From: Candidatus Termititenax sp.
GTDB taxonomy: Bacteria; Margulisbacteria; Riflemargulisbacteria; GWF2-35-9; DYQY01
DNA length: 64,000 nucleotides
Reading direction: 5' to 3'
Assembly: GCA_020719045.1 (NCBI GenBank)
Contig: DYQY01000008.1
Location: 1-64,000, forward strand
Shown here: positions 1-8,859 of the stretch, one piece after another
Layout of the letters: each line of letters starts with the position of its first letter
How positions within the stretch are numbered: position 1 is the stretch's first letter
Notes under the pieces: generated by a model
The model's input: the letters and a program-made list of their open reading frames with translations, nothing else
What the model was told of the DNA's origin: nothing
The model's database searches: none
Made by a program: the position numbers and the translations under genes

Positions 1-242
1 AGGGTTCAAGGAACACGCAGAATTGCTACCAATAAATTTTTTTGATTTACAAACAACGCTGGGAAATTGAAACATTCTTTAAATGGATTAAACAGAATTT
101 AAAGATAAAATCCTTTATTGGAACCTCTAGAACCGCTGTAATGACTCAAATATGGATTGCCATGATTACCTACTTAATAGGATGGTATGTGAAACATCTT
201 AAGGACTTGCCTTGTACTCAGTTATCTTTCGGCTTTGGCTGA
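1..242 (+). pseudogene. IS4-family transposase, C-terminal remnant
   Basis: From position 42 the reading frame encodes a stretch starting IYKQRWEIETFFKWIKQ. It carries the Y-(2)-R-(3)-E-(6)-K signature of the C-terminal DDE domain of IS4-type transposases (Y, R, E and K all present). An in-frame TAA lies just upstream at 33-35, and the preceding bases do not extend the domain without a frameshift. The frame stops at 240-242, shorter than the family C-terminus. The copy therefore looks truncated and inactive. The catalytic aspartates would lie left of the window or are lost. No terminal inverted repeat could be identified. Confidence 0.7.
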
Positions 243-560
243 AAAACTACCGGACACTACTGAAATTGGGTAAATATCCATACATATATGAATGTGAAAA
301 TTGCTTTAATAATGACCATTTTCTCCACTACGAATTGCATAAAGAAATAGATGAGAAGCTTAGGAAACACTATGCCATAAAATCAGAGAATCCTATATAT
401 TTTCAATCTATTAAAATCTTTCGATATATTCTGAATGCCTTGCCATTATTGACTTAAAAAGCACTTTCCGAACAAATGGCGTTTTTTGCATATATGTTTA
501 AACCCTTTAAATACGGGAATAATGACTTTTGTAAGATAAAAAATAGTTTATATTACTATT
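243..560. other. Non-coding or decayed stretch after the transposase remnant
   Basis: An open frame of about 80 codons runs from 212 to 457 (+), but its product matches no family I recognise. It has no ribosome binding site and overlaps the decayed transposase. It could be further insertion-sequence debris. From 458 on I see only AT-rich DNA leading to a weak promoter-like pair (TTGTAA at 529-534 and TATTAC at 551-556, 16 bp apart) that could drive the sigma-factor gene. Confidence 0.4.
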
Positions 561-604
561 GAAAAAAGGAGGTAAGATACGTTATAACTAATATAGGATG
601 AATT

Positions 605-690
605 GGAAGGTCTAAATCGGATTGGCCCGCATGTCGGAAATCCCCTTTTAAGTTACAAGTGACCTTCCTCCAAATATTTTCTTAGGAGGG
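605..690 (+). promoter_or_regulatory. Structured leader of the sigma-factor gene, possible translational switch
   Basis: Two alternative pairings are visible. GGAAGGTC (605-612) is perfectly complementary to GACCTTCC (661-668), enclosing an inner stem GGATT (619-623) with AATCC (639-643) and a small CCG/CGG hairpin. The strand TTCCTCC (665-671) can instead pair with GGAGGGA (685-691), which is the ribosome binding site of the downstream gene. The two states are mutually exclusive, as expected of a riboswitch, thermosensor or protein-bound leader. No Rfam class was recognised; the function is inferred from pairing alone. Confidence 0.5.
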
Positions 691-695
691 AAAAA

Positions 696-1460
696 ATGGT
701 TTTAAATACGACAGATGAAAGAATAGTTCTACAAGGAATTCAACAGGGCGACAGAGAAAGTAAGGAAGTTCTTCTTACAAACAATCTTGGGTTACTTTAC
801 AAATACACCAGAAAATACAATCACAAATACTCTCAAGATATCTTTCAAGAAGCAGCAATAGCTTTTTTACATGCAGCAAAAAGATATGAATTCGATAGAG
901 GCACAAAGTTTTCTACATATGCTACTTTCTGGATTATGCAAGCAGCTAACAGAGGTTACCAGAAACTAGTTAGAGATGTAAGACTTCCATCAAACATTCT
1001 AGAAAACGTGCAGAAAATCAAAAAAGCAATTACTTATTACATGACTGAAAATCATTGCGAACCAGATACAGCTGAACTATCTAAAATAACTGGCATTAAC
1101 CAATCCAAAATCGAATACTACAAAATGTTCGCAGCCAACTCCTCTTCTTTAGATGTTGTTGTTGATGATAATGAAAATTCTCTTGGTAGTTACCTTGAAG
1201 ATCCGTCAATCCAAAGATTCGAAGAAAAGCTTGATGAAGAAGATTTAGACAACACATTATATGGTGCATTAGATAGTCTAAGCAGCAGAGAGAAATTTAT
1301 CATTGAACGTCACTTTGGACTAAAAGAGTTTGAACCAATGAGTCTTTCAGAAATTGCTAGACTATTACAAGTAAGTAGAGAAAGAGTTAGACAAATTAAA
1401 GAGAGAGCTCTTGCAAAAATAAAAACCGATTATAGTGAAGTACTAGAAGCTTATCTATAG
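696..1460 (+). CDS. RNA polymerase sigma factor, sigma-70 family (RpoD-like, short)
   Basis: This 254-residue protein directs RNA polymerase to promoters. It has sigma region 2 (about residues 25-100, with the FDRGTKFSTYATFWIMQA core typical of -10 recognition), a region 3 helix-turn-helix (about 120-150) and region 4 near the C-terminus (SLSEIARLLQVSRERVRQIKERAL), which reads the -35 box. It lacks the long region 1 of a primary sigma, so it is probably an alternative or group 2/3 factor. The start is set by AGGAGGG at 684-690, six bases before ATG. The gene stands alone behind a foldable leader, suggesting post-transcriptional control. It could be a reduced housekeeping sigma; flagellar FliA is less likely. 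Confidence 0.85.
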   Translation: MVLNTTDERIVLQGIQQGDRESKEVLLTNNLGLLYKYTRKYNHKYSQDIFQEAAIAFLHAAKRYEFDRGTKFSTYATFWIMQAANRGYQKLVRDVRLPSNILENVQKIKKAITYYMTENHCEPDTAELSKITGINQSKIEYYKMFAANSSSLDVVVDDNENSLGSYLEDPSIQRFEEKLDEEDLDNTLYGALDSLSSREKFIIERHFGLKEFEPMSLSEIARLLQVSRERVRQIKERALAKIKTDYSEVLEAYL

Positions 1461-1506
1461 AAGACTGAGTTTAACAAGAACAAGATTCTTAAACGTATTT
1501 TAAAAT

Positions 1507-1547
1507 CCTTCCCTTTTGAAGGGAAGGTGCCCGTTAGGGCGGAAGGG
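1507..1547. repeat. GC-rich double-hairpin palindrome after the sigma gene
   Basis: CCTTCCCTT (1507-1515) and AAGGGAAGG (1519-1527) form a perfect 9-bp stem. It is followed at once by GCCC-GTTA-GGGC (1529-1540) and then GGAAGGG, which could compete for the first stem. The block is far more GC-rich than its surroundings. It lies between convergent genes and could terminate both, but it lacks an adjacent long T-run. It resembles dispersed REP-like palindromes; only one copy was seen in this window. Confidence 0.55.
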
Positions 1548-1559
1548 TGAGATACCTTT

Positions 1560-1916
1560 TTAAAGGCTATTTAACATTGACTCAAGGTCAACTTCATCGG
1601 AACTCATATTCATGACTTTAGAGGACTCTTCTTCTAAATCGATGCCTAGGTCATCTATGGTTGCTTCCGTTGGCTCAAGAACTATTTCACTTTTTTTAAT
1701 TAAATTTTTTGGCTCTTCTTTTAAAACACTAGCAACTTTATTAACAGTTTCTGGAGAAGAAGCTTCACTTGAAAAACTTGGACTAGAGGATGAAAGCATA
1801 TTCTTAAGTTCATCAATACGAACATCAATCTTTGCTAGCTCTTCTCTTTGCTTTTGAAGAACATTCTCTTTAAGAACTTTTAACTCTTCAATCCTAATTT
1901 TTATAAATTCGTCCAT
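1560..1916 (-). CDS. Hypothetical coiled-coil protein with acidic tail
   Basis: This 118-residue protein matches no family I recognise. Residues 1-42 are a charged heptad-like helix (KIRIEELKVLKENVLQKQ and onward) likely to form a coiled coil. A serine-rich linker follows around 42-55, and the C-terminal half is rich in Asp and Glu and ends ESMLNSL. There is no signal peptide or membrane segment, so it is probably cytoplasmic. GGGGGA sits a few bases before ATG. It is convergent with the sigma gene and divergent from nifJ. The layout could suit a small adaptor or anti-sigma partner, but nothing in the sequence proves that. Confidence 0.6.
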   Translation of the reverse strand: MDEFIKIRIEELKVLKENVLQKQREELAKIDVRIDELKNMLSSSSPSFSSEASSPETVNKVASVLKEEPKNLIKKSEIVLEPTEATIDDLGIDLEEESSKVMNMSSDEVDLESMLNSL

Positions 1917-2037
1917 TTAGTTCCCCCGTATATCTCTATAATATATGAATTATAACAAACAATTCCTATTTAAGCATATAGTTTGAATTAGTTAAAAATA
2001 CAGCAAAAAAACACATATATCTTAGATGTTAATCGAT

Positions 2038-2091
2038 TTGCACAAAAAATCAATAGGTAGTAAACTAATAGCCGTTTGTGGAAAACACAAA
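2038..2091 (+). promoter_or_regulatory. nifJ promoter with downstream palindromic operator
   Basis: TTGCAC (2038-2043) and TAAACT (2061-2066) are 17 bp apart, a good sigma-70 promoter. The imperfect inverted repeat TTTGTG-GAAAA-CACAAA (2075-2091) begins close to the expected transcription start, a classic repressor position. Its TTGTG/CACAA arms recall Rex half-sites, but the 5-bp spacer is shorter than the 8 bp of the canonical Rex site. Confidence 0.55.
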
Positions 2092-2116
2092 AATCAGGTA
2101 AAGAGGAGTCCAAACA

Positions 2117-5100
2117 ATGAGTAATAATAAAATGGAAACTGTAGACGGAAACACCGCTGCGGCACACGTGGCATATGCCTTTAGTGAGCTTGCTGCAATA
2201 TATCCAATAACCCCATCTTCAAACATGGGAGAATATACTGATGCATGGTCAGCAGCAGGAAGAAAGAATATTTTTGGTGAAACTGTTGAAGTTATAGAAA
2301 TGCAGTCAGAGGCTGGAGCAGTAGGAACTTGTCATGGTTCTATTTCAGCAGGAGCATTAACAACAACATTTACAGCTTCCCAAGGTCTACTACTTATGAT
2401 TCCTAATATGTACAAAATTGCTGGTGAATTACAATCAACTGTATTCCACGTTTCAGCAAGATCTCTTGCTTGCCAATCATTATCTATCTTCGGAGACCAT
2501 TCAGACGTTATGGCAGTTAGAAATACTGGTTTTGCATTAATGGGAGCTGCTTCTATTCAAGAAACTCATGACTTAGCGATTATTTCTCATCTTGCAACGC
2601 TAGAATCAAGAGTTCCTTTCCTAAGTTTCTTTGATGGTTTTAGAACAAGTCATGAAATTCAAAAAGTTGAACTTAGTGACTATGACACACTTAAATCTTT
2701 TATTGACATGAAGTATGTTGAGCAATTTAGAAGCATGGCACTAAGACCAGAAAAGCCAATGCTAAAAGTTGGACAACAAGCTCCTGACGTATACTTCCAA
2801 GGAAGAGAAACAGTAAACAAATACTATGATGCTATTCCTGAAATAGTAAAAAAATACATGAAATTAGTTGGAGATAAACTTGGTAGAGAATATAATTTAT
2901 TTGACTATGTTGGAGCTAAAGATGCTGAAAAAATAATCATCGCTATTGGTTCTGCCTGTGAAACTATTGAAGAAACAATTGACTACTTATTAACTAAAGG
3001 TGAAAAAGTTGGACTATTAAAAGTAAGACTTTATAGACCTTTCTCTGTTAAAGACTTTGTTAGCGCAATCCCTGCTTCAGTTAAAAAAATTGCTGTACTA
3101 GATAGAACAAAAGAACCTGGTTCTATTGGAGAACCATTATATTTAGATACAATTACTGCCCTACAAGGCAAAAACATCAAAATAGTTGGTGGCAGATATG
3201 GACTTTCATCTAAAGAATTCACACCAAGTATGGTTAAAGCTGTTTACGACCACCTAGATGGTGCATGCACTCACAACTTTACTGTTGGTATTGAAGATGA
3301 TGTTACAAATACATCAATAAAGATTAATGAAATCATCGATACTGAACCAAAAGGAACTGTAAGATGCAAATTCTGGGGTCTTGGTTCTGACGGAACTGTT
3401 GGAGCAAACAAAAACTCAATTAAAATTATTGGGGATAACACTGACTTATATGCTCAAGGATATTTTGCATATGATTCCAAAAAATCTGGTGGCATAACTG
3501 TATCCCATCTAAGATTTGGTAAGACACCTATTAAATCTGAATACTTGTTAACATCAGCTGACTTTATTGCCCTTCACGTTCCTGCATACATCGGCAGATA
3601 CGATATCCTAGAAGGCATTGTTGAAGGTGGCACGTTCTTACTAAATTCACCTTGCTCTAGAGATGAAGCATTTGGTCTACTAACAAGAGATATGCAAGAA
3701 ACTATCATCAATAAAAAGATTAAATTCTACACTATTGATGCAGCCAAAATAGCTCATGAAGTAGGACTCGGCGGAAGAATTAATACTGTAATGCAAGCTG
3801 CTTTCTTTAAAGTATCTGGAGTTCTACCAGAAGCAGAAGCAATTGCTCTAATTAAAAAATACATAGAAAAAACCTTTAAGAAAAAAGGTGAAGAGATTGT
3901 TAAAATGAACTGGGCAGCTGTTGATAAAGCTTCTGAAGCACTAGTTGCGGTAAATGTTCCAGCTTCTGTTAATGATATTAAGGTTTCTGCTGAAATAAAG
4001 AAACTTATTCCTGATAATGCTGATGTATTTACAAAAACTATTATTGAACCAATCATGAGAATGAAAGGTGATAATATAAAAGTATCTGAAATGCCAATTG
4101 ACGGTATAATTCCAACAGCTACTTCACAAATCGAAAAAAGAGCTGTAGCACTAGAAGTTCCTTGCTGGGTTGACGACAAATGTATACAGTGCGGACAATG
4201 TGTACTTGTTTGTCCTCATGCTGCTATCAGAATGAAACAAATTGAACCTTCAGAACTAAAGAATGCACCTGCAAACTTTAAGACAATAAAATCTAACACA
4301 AAAAACACTAAGGATCTTCAATTTAAAATTCAAGTTTATACTGAAGATTGCCAAGGTTGTGGAAGTTGCGTAGAAACATGTCCAGCTAAAGAAAAGGCTA
4401 TCTTGATGAAGCCTATTCATGAAGAGTTTGACAAGGGAGAAATTGAAAATCAAAAATTCTTTGATGCTCTTCCTGAAAATGTATTAGATGGCGTAGACCC
4501 TACTACACTTAAAGGCAGTCAATTCAAACAACCATTATTTGAATTTAGTGGAGCTTGTGCAGGTTGCGGAGAAACTCCATATGTTAAATTAGTTACTCAG
4601 CTATTTGGAGAAAGAATGATAGTTGCTAACGCAACAGGTTGTTCATCTATTTATGGAGGAACATTCCCAACGATTCCTTACTGTGTTAACGAAAAAGGTC
4701 ATGGTCCAGCATGGGGCAACTCATTATTCGAAGATAATGCTGAATACGGTCTTGGTATGCGTCTTGGTGTAAACACTAACCGTAAACAACTTAAAAGCAA
4801 TATTAAACTTGCTTTAACCGAGAATATTTCTGGTGAGCTTAAGGCTGCATTAGAGAAAAATCTTGAACTTTGGGAAGCTAAATCATCTGAAGCAATTGAT
4901 GCTCAAGAAGCAACTAAAACGTTACTAGCTAAAGAAAAGCACTCATCTCCTGTTGTAAGTAAGCTAAAAGAATTACAAGACTATTTTGCTGAAAAATCAG
5001 TCTGGATATTCGGTGGTGACGGATGGGCATATGACATCGGCTATGGTGGATTAGACCACGTCCTTGCTTCTGGTAATAACGTAAACGTATTAGTAATGGA

Positions 5101-5647
5101 TACTGAAGTATACTCCAATACTGGTGGTCAAGCATCAAAAGCTACACCAAGAGGAGCAGTTGCGCAGTTCGCTGCTTCAGGTAAAAAAATGGGTAAAAAG
5201 AACCTTGGTTTAATGATGACATCATATGGTCATATCTATGTGGCATCAGTAAACATGGGAGCTAACAAGAATCAAGTTATCAAAGCATTAGTTGAGGCAG
5301 AAGCTTACAATGGTCCATCCATTGTAATTGCTTACTCTCCTTGTATTGCACATGGTATTGAGATGAAAGATTCTCAAGCCCATGCTAAAACAGCAGCTGA
5401 TACTGGATACTGGCCAATGTATAGATTCAACCCAGATCTTATCGAGCAAGGGAAAGACCCATTTACTTGGGAATCAAAGCCAGCTACTAAAGAATTTAAT
5501 GAAATGACTGATAACGAAAACAGATACCAATCATTAAAACGTTCAAATCCTACAGAAGCTGATAGATTATACAAATTAGCTCTAACTGACAACGCAAAGA
5601 GAATGTCTGATTTACAAAACTTAAAGAAAAATCCTTCTTCGCTCTAA
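2117..5647 (+). CDS. nifJ: Pyruvate:ferredoxin (flavodoxin) oxidoreductase
   Basis: This single-chain PFOR of 1176 residues, the usual length, oxidises pyruvate with CoA to acetyl-CoA and CO2 and passes two electrons to ferredoxin. The N-terminal pyrimidine-binding domain carries YPITPSS near residue 31. Two ferredoxin-type 4Fe-4S motifs (CIQCGQCVLVCP near 689 and CQGCGSCVETCP near 744) sit before the TPP domain. That domain has CAGCGETPY and GDGWAYDIGYGGLDH (near 966) for TPP-Mg binding. The start follows AGAGGAG. The gene is monocistronic, with a promoter and operator upstream and a strong hairpin terminator downstream. It supplies reduced ferredoxin that the hydrogenase encoded at 18.5-23.4 kb can use. 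Confidence 0.97.
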   Translation: MSNNKMETVDGNTAAAHVAYAFSELAAIYPITPSSNMGEYTDAWSAAGRKNIFGETVEVIEMQSEAGAVGTCHGSISAGALTTTFTASQGLLLMIPNMYKIAGELQSTVFHVSARSLACQSLSIFGDHSDVMAVRNTGFALMGAASIQETHDLAIISHLATLESRVPFLSFFDGFRTSHEIQKVELSDYDTLKSFIDMKYVEQFRSMALRPEKPMLKVGQQAPDVYFQGRETVNKYYDAIPEIVKKYMKLVGDKLGREYNLFDYVGAKDAEKIIIAIGSACETIEETIDYLLTKGEKVGLLKVRLYRPFSVKDFVSAIPASVKKIAVLDRTKEPGSIGEPLYLDTITALQGKNIKIVGGRYGLSSKEFTPSMVKAVYDHLDGACTHNFTVGIEDDVTNTSIKINEIIDTEPKGTVRCKFWGLGSDGTVGANKNSIKIIGDNTDLYAQGYFAYDSKKSGGITVSHLRFGKTPIKSEYLLTSADFIALHVPAYIGRYDILEGIVEGGTFLLNSPCSRDEAFGLLTRDMQETIINKKIKFYTIDAAKIAHEVGLGGRINTVMQAAFFKVSGVLPEAEAIALIKKYIEKTFKKKGEEIVKMNWAAVDKASEALVAVNVPASVNDIKVSAEIKKLIPDNADVFTKTIIEPIMRMKGDNIKVSEMPIDGIIPTATSQIEKRAVALEVPCWVDDKCIQCGQCVLVCPHAAIRMKQIEPSELKNAPANFKTIKSNTKNTKDLQFKIQVYTEDCQGCGSCVETCPAKEKAILMKPIHEEFDKGEIENQKFFDALPENVLDGVDPTTLKGSQFKQPLFEFSGACAGCGETPYVKLVTQLFGERMIVANATGCSSIYGGTFPTIPYCVNEKGHGPAWGNSLFEDNAEYGLGMRLGVNTNRKQLKSNIKLALTENISGELKAALEKNLELWEAKSSEAIDAQEATKTLLAKEKHSSPVVSKLKELQDYFAEKSVWIFGGDGWAYDIGYGGLDHVLASGNNVNVLVMDTEVYSNTGGQASKATPRGAVAQFAASGKKMGKKNLGLMMTSYGHIYVASVNMGANKNQVIKALVEAEAYNGPSIVIAYSPCIAHGIEMKDSQAHAKTAADTGYWPMYRFNPDLIEQGKDPFTWESKPATKEFNEMTDNENRYQSLKRSNPTEADRLYKLALTDNAKRMSDLQNLKKNPSSL

Positions 5648-5680
5648 AGAGCTACGCAGGACAGGCTATTTAATAATCAA

Positions 5681-5706
5681 AAAAAGCCCCAGTAAAGGGG
5701 CTTTTT
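5681..5706. terminator. Bidirectional intrinsic terminator after nifJ
   Basis: AAAAAGCCCC (5681-5690) and GGGGCTTTTT (5697-5706) form a 10-bp stem with loop AGTAAA. A T-run on either strand lets it end both nifJ and the convergent gene. Confidence 0.9.
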
Positions 5707-5719
5707 TGTTAGACTTACG

Positions 5720-6433
5720 CTAATCTAAAAAACCACGCACAGCCTTATCTATAATATTTCTATGATGGACATTCACATACTCAAATGATTTAGCTGCTGT
5801 AATAATATTCGGATTTATTCTTAAGTCCATAATTCTTCTGAAAAAACTATTAATATTTGATTCAAGCTCATTATCTGGAGGATCAATTTTAAACCCACGA
5901 CGAGTATCGTATCCGCTATTTGAGAAAAAATCATAATCAATATCCAAAACTACATTTCCAGCTTCACAATTTAACTCTGATAACCTAACAACCTCTAGCT
6001 CTACTTTCTTATATTGACTAACATTAAACCCACCAAAACCAAAGCTTTCAGCTGTTCGAGATTCCCAACTGTCAAAATATAATCTTGTTTTATAAGGAAC
6101 TTTTTCAAAAAATCCTAAATTTATCTCGCTTTTAGTTCTAGACTGAAACCTACTTACCTCAGGCAACCCATTTGGAACAACCCAAATAACTTTACCAATA
6201 ATTCCTAAAGTAATAGCTTCATTAATAAAATTTGCCTTAGTAGTCATAACAGGGTTACGCCCTAAAAACATATCACTATGAGTATCTACATGTATTACAG
6301 TTGCACCCTTCTGAATCAATCCATTAGCAACAGCTTCTTGCCAAAAAGCTAAAACTTTCTCATGACTGTCCACAATAGTATTTGGAATAGAACTAAAACT
6401 TAACGATGGTTTTAAACTAATTATTTTATACAT
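5720..6433 (-). CDS. UPF0489 (arginase-like fold) family protein
   Basis: This 237-residue protein shows the two diagnostic blocks of the UPF0489 family: VIHVDTHSDMF near residue 46 and LDIDYDFFSNSGYD near 163. The HxDxHxD and DIDxDFF pattern resembles the metal-binding motifs of ureohydrolases, so a metal-dependent hydrolase acting on a small molecule is plausible, but no substrate is known. There is no signal peptide. The start lacks a Shine-Dalgarno. A GATAAT box lies 5 bp before ATG, so the transcript may be leaderless, or the gene may be read from bioA just upstream (37 bp gap). Confidence 0.75.
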   Translation of the reverse strand: MYKIISLKPSLSFSSIPNTIVDSHEKVLAFWQEAVANGLIQKGATVIHVDTHSDMFLGRNPVMTTKANFINEAITLGIIGKVIWVVPNGLPEVSRFQSRTKSEINLGFFEKVPYKTRLYFDSWESRTAESFGFGGFNVSQYKKVELEVVRLSELNCEAGNVVLDIDYDFFSNSGYDTRRGFKIDPPDNELESNINSFFRRIMDLRINPNIITAAKSFEYVNVHHRNIIDKAVRGFLD

Positions 6434-6470
6434 AATAAATTATCGCTAATTTAATAAAAAAAATTCACTT

Positions 6471-7754
6471 TTATACAAATGATACAGTTGATTTCTTAAA
6501 AAAATCTAAATCCAATAATGTAGCTATTACACTAATAATTTTTTGAAGCTGCTCTTCACTAATTACATAGGCAGGCATTATATATACAATGTTTCCAAAT
6601 GGACGTAACCAAACTCCCCTTGAAACAGCCATTTTCTGAAATGCAGCCACATCAATAGTTTCTTTCATTTCAACTACGCCTATTGCACCTAAAACTCTCG
6701 CTTCTCTAACCGCCTTATTTGAAGCTAAAGGAGCTAGTCCAACCCTAAGTATATTTTCAATACTTAAAACCTTTTCCTGCCAATCCATAGAAGTGAGGAG
6801 TTCCAGACTTTTTGTAGCAACAGCGCAAGCTAGCGGATTTGCCATAAAGGTCGGCCCATGCATAAAGGTAGAAATACCATATGCTACTTGCTCAGTTGTT
6901 ATTGTTGCCGCCAAGCTCATATATCCACCAGTGAGTCCTTTGCCAACGCACATAATATCTGGTGTTATACCTGCCCACTCACATGCAAACATTTTACCCG
7001 TACGACCAAAACCAGTAGCTACTTCATCAATGATTAGCAAAATATCATACTGCTCACAAAGTTCTTTTGCTCGCTTAAGATACATAGGAGAATAAAACCA
7101 CATCCCTCCTGCGCCCTGCACTATAGGCTCTAAAATAAGTGCTGCTAAGTCTTGCTGGTGTCTCTTTATTTTGACTTCCAAGTCATGTATAAACTTATCG
7201 TCCCACTCTTTCCCGAGTTTACATTTTGGACGTTCAGAAAAAATCTGTTCCTTAACAACTCCTTTGAATAAACTATGCATACCAGAAATAGGATCGCATA
7301 CAGACATTGCACCTATTGTGTCGCCATGATATCCACCCCTAATGGTAATTAACTGTTTTTTCTCTGGATGACCCTGTGCTTGCCAATACTGAATCGCCAT
7401 TTTTATTGCTACTTCCACTGACACAGAGCCTGAGTCTGAGTAAAACACTTTATTCAAACCTTGTGGTACAATCTCAAGCAACTTCTTTGTAAGTGAAATA
7501 GCTGGCTCATGTGTAAGACCACCGAACATCACATGAGAAAAAGACTTTGTCTGATTCAATATGGCTTCATTTAAAGCTGGATGATTATATCCATGAATAA
7601 CACACCACCAGGAAGAAATACCATCAACCAATCTCGTACCATCCTCCAAAATTATCTCACAGCCTTCAGCTCCAACTACAGGATACACTTCTGGAGGATT
7701 ACTTAAAGAAGTATAGGGATGCCAAACATGTTCTTTATCAAACTTAAGATCCAC
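6471..7754 (-). CDS. bioA: Adenosylmethionine-8-amino-7-oxononanoate aminotransferase
   Basis: BioA (427 residues, normal length) transfers the amino group of S-adenosylmethionine to KAPA, giving DAPA in biotin synthesis, with PLP as cofactor. Visible are the N-terminal HVWHPYTSL, the substrate-pocket WWCVIHGYNHP, the IIDEVATGFGRTG motif and the PLP lysine in CVGKGLTGGY near residue 271. The start is GTG, preceded by GAGGAG, and it abuts the end of bioD, so the pair is translationally coupled. bioB and bioF are not in the window, so the pathway is split or incomplete. Confidence 0.95.
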   Translation of the reverse strand: MDLKFDKEHVWHPYTSLSNPPEVYPVVGAEGCEIILEDGTRLVDGISSWWCVIHGYNHPALNEAILNQTKSFSHVMFGGLTHEPAISLTKKLLEIVPQGLNKVFYSDSGSVSVEVAIKMAIQYWQAQGHPEKKQLITIRGGYHGDTIGAMSVCDPISGMHSLFKGVVKEQIFSERPKCKLGKEWDDKFIHDLEVKIKRHQQDLAALILEPIVQGAGGMWFYSPMYLKRAKELCEQYDILLIIDEVATGFGRTGKMFACEWAGITPDIMCVGKGLTGGYMSLAATITTEQVAYGISTFMHGPTFMANPLACAVATKSLELLTSMDWQEKVLSIENILRVGLAPLASNKAVREARVLGAIGVVEMKETIDVAAFQKMAVSRGVWLRPFGNIVYIMPAYVISEEQLQKIISVIATLLDLDFFKKSTVSFV

Positions 7755-8410
7755 TATTTGCTCCTCAAGGCAACAGCTAACTGCTCAACTACAAGGTCAA
7801 GATTTAACGTCTGCATATATGGAATTCTTATAACACGAAGTACCCCTGACAATTCAGTAATAGTTTTAACATTGTCTGACAAAATTAGCTCATCACAATC
7901 TTTGCTATCATTAAAAACCAATAAAGCTGGTAAACATCCAACACTTCTTAGCTTATCGATTGTTAATAATGCCTGATTAATAGAACCTAACTTATTAGCA
8001 ATAACTAATATTACTGGCAACCTTAGCTCCGTGATTATGTCCAAAACGAACTTACCCTGCCCTAAAGGCACCATTACGCCTCCTGCCCCCTCAACAACCA
8101 CAGCCTCGTATTGCTCTTTCAGCCTTTTAAAATCATTAATTATTTTCTCTATACTAATATCCTGATTATCTAAAGCTGCTGATAAGTGTGGAGAACACGG
8201 CTTCTTCAAAGAATAGGAATAGAATTCATCAGGACTTCCAGCAATATTATTTTGTTCTAAAACAAAAATGGTATCTTCTATACCGCCAGACTGAACTGGC
8301 TTATATGGAGCAACGTTAATTGATTTTGAACGTAACAACTTAATAAGTGCAGCAGTTACAATAGTTTTTCCGGCATTTGTATCAGTAGCTGTAACAAAAA
8401 AACTATTCAT
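7754..8410 (-). CDS. bioD: Dethiobiotin synthetase
   Basis: BioD (218 residues) closes the ureido ring of dethiobiotin from DAPA, CO2 and ATP. The P-loop TATDTNAGKT is at residues 6-15, the Mg/substrate segment YKPVQSGG near 38 and EGAGGVMVPL near 115. The frame is open further upstream to 8494, but the ATG at 8410 is preferred. It puts the P-loop at the family position and follows GGGAGAG, while the longer form would lie inside yjbQ. It sits between yjbQ and bioA in one leftward operon. Confidence 0.93.
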   Translation of the reverse strand: MNSFFVTATDTNAGKTIVTAALIKLLRSKSINVAPYKPVQSGGIEDTIFVLEQNNIAGSPDEFYSYSLKKPCSPHLSAALDNQDISIEKIINDFKRLKEQYEAVVVEGAGGVMVPLGQGKFVLDIITELRLPVILVIANKLGSINQALLTIDKLRSVGCLPALLVFNDSKDCDELILSDNVKTITELSGVLRVIRIPYMQTLNLDLVVEQLAVALRSK

Positions 8411-8418
8411 TATTGGGA

Positions 8419-8832
8419 CTACTCTCCCATAACCTTTATGATTATTCTCTTTGGCCTCTGACCATCGAACTCTGCATAATATACCTGTTGCCATGGACCA
8501 AAATCTAGCTTCCCCTTTGTTACTGGCACTATAACTTCATGATGAACTAACATACTTTTTAAATGTGCATCACCATTTGTTTCACCAGTCCAATGATGAT
8601 TGTAATCAGGGTTAAAAGGAGCTAATTTTTCTAGCCATTTATCAATGTCTTGGATAAGCCCACTTTCTGCATCATTTACGTATACGCCAGCTGTTATATG
8701 CATTGCAGAAACCAAAATCATGCCTTCTTTAATGCCACTCTTTTGAAGCGCATTTTCTACATCTTTTGTTATGTTTAAGTATTCTCTTTGCTTGTTAGTA
8801 TTAACCGTTAAGTATTCTGTATGAAACTTCAT
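8419..8832 (-). CDS. yjbQ: YjbQ family protein (UPF0047, thiamine-phosphate-synthase-like)
   Basis: This 137-residue protein matches the YjbQ/UPF0047 fold. Visible are [15 protein letters not shown] (near residues 44-58), [17 protein letters not shown] with the conserved histidines (near 79-95) and [18 protein letters not shown] at the C-terminus. Family members can show weak thiamine-phosphate synthase activity, but the physiological role is unsettled. It heads the yjbQ-bioD-bioA transcript. An extended -10 lies 9 bp before its ATG and no ribosome binding site is seen, so translation probably starts on a leaderless or near-leaderless message. Confidence 0.9.
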   Translation of the reverse strand: MKFHTEYLTVNTNKQREYLNITKDVENALQKSGIKEGMILVSAMHITAGVYVNDAESGLIQDIDKWLEKLAPFNPDYNHHWTGETNGDAHLKSMLVHHEVIVPVTKGKLDFGPWQQVYYAEFDGQRPKRIIIKVMGE

Positions 8833-8841
8833 AATAGGTAG

Positions 8842-8850
8842 ATTATATCA
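8842..8850 (-). promoter_or_regulatory. Extended -10 promoter of yjbQ
   Basis: On the minus strand TGATATAAT (TGN plus perfect TATAAT) ends 9 bp before the yjbQ ATG, predicting a leader of only two or three bases. The -35 region is weak, as is usual for extended -10 promoters. Confidence 0.65.
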
Positions 8851-8859
8851 TAGAAGTTA

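Noticed and set aside
212-457. Open frame of 81 codons after the transposase remnant
   Set aside because: No ribosome binding site, no recognisable family, and it overlaps the decayed transposase; listed only as part of a non-coding stretch.
3754-4179. 141-codon frame antisense to nifJ
   Set aside because: It is the complement of a strongly conserved PFOR segment, with no start signal of its own.
7719-7976. 85-codon plus-strand frame across the bioA-bioD junction
   Set aside because: It runs antisense to two well-conserved biotin genes and has no start signal.
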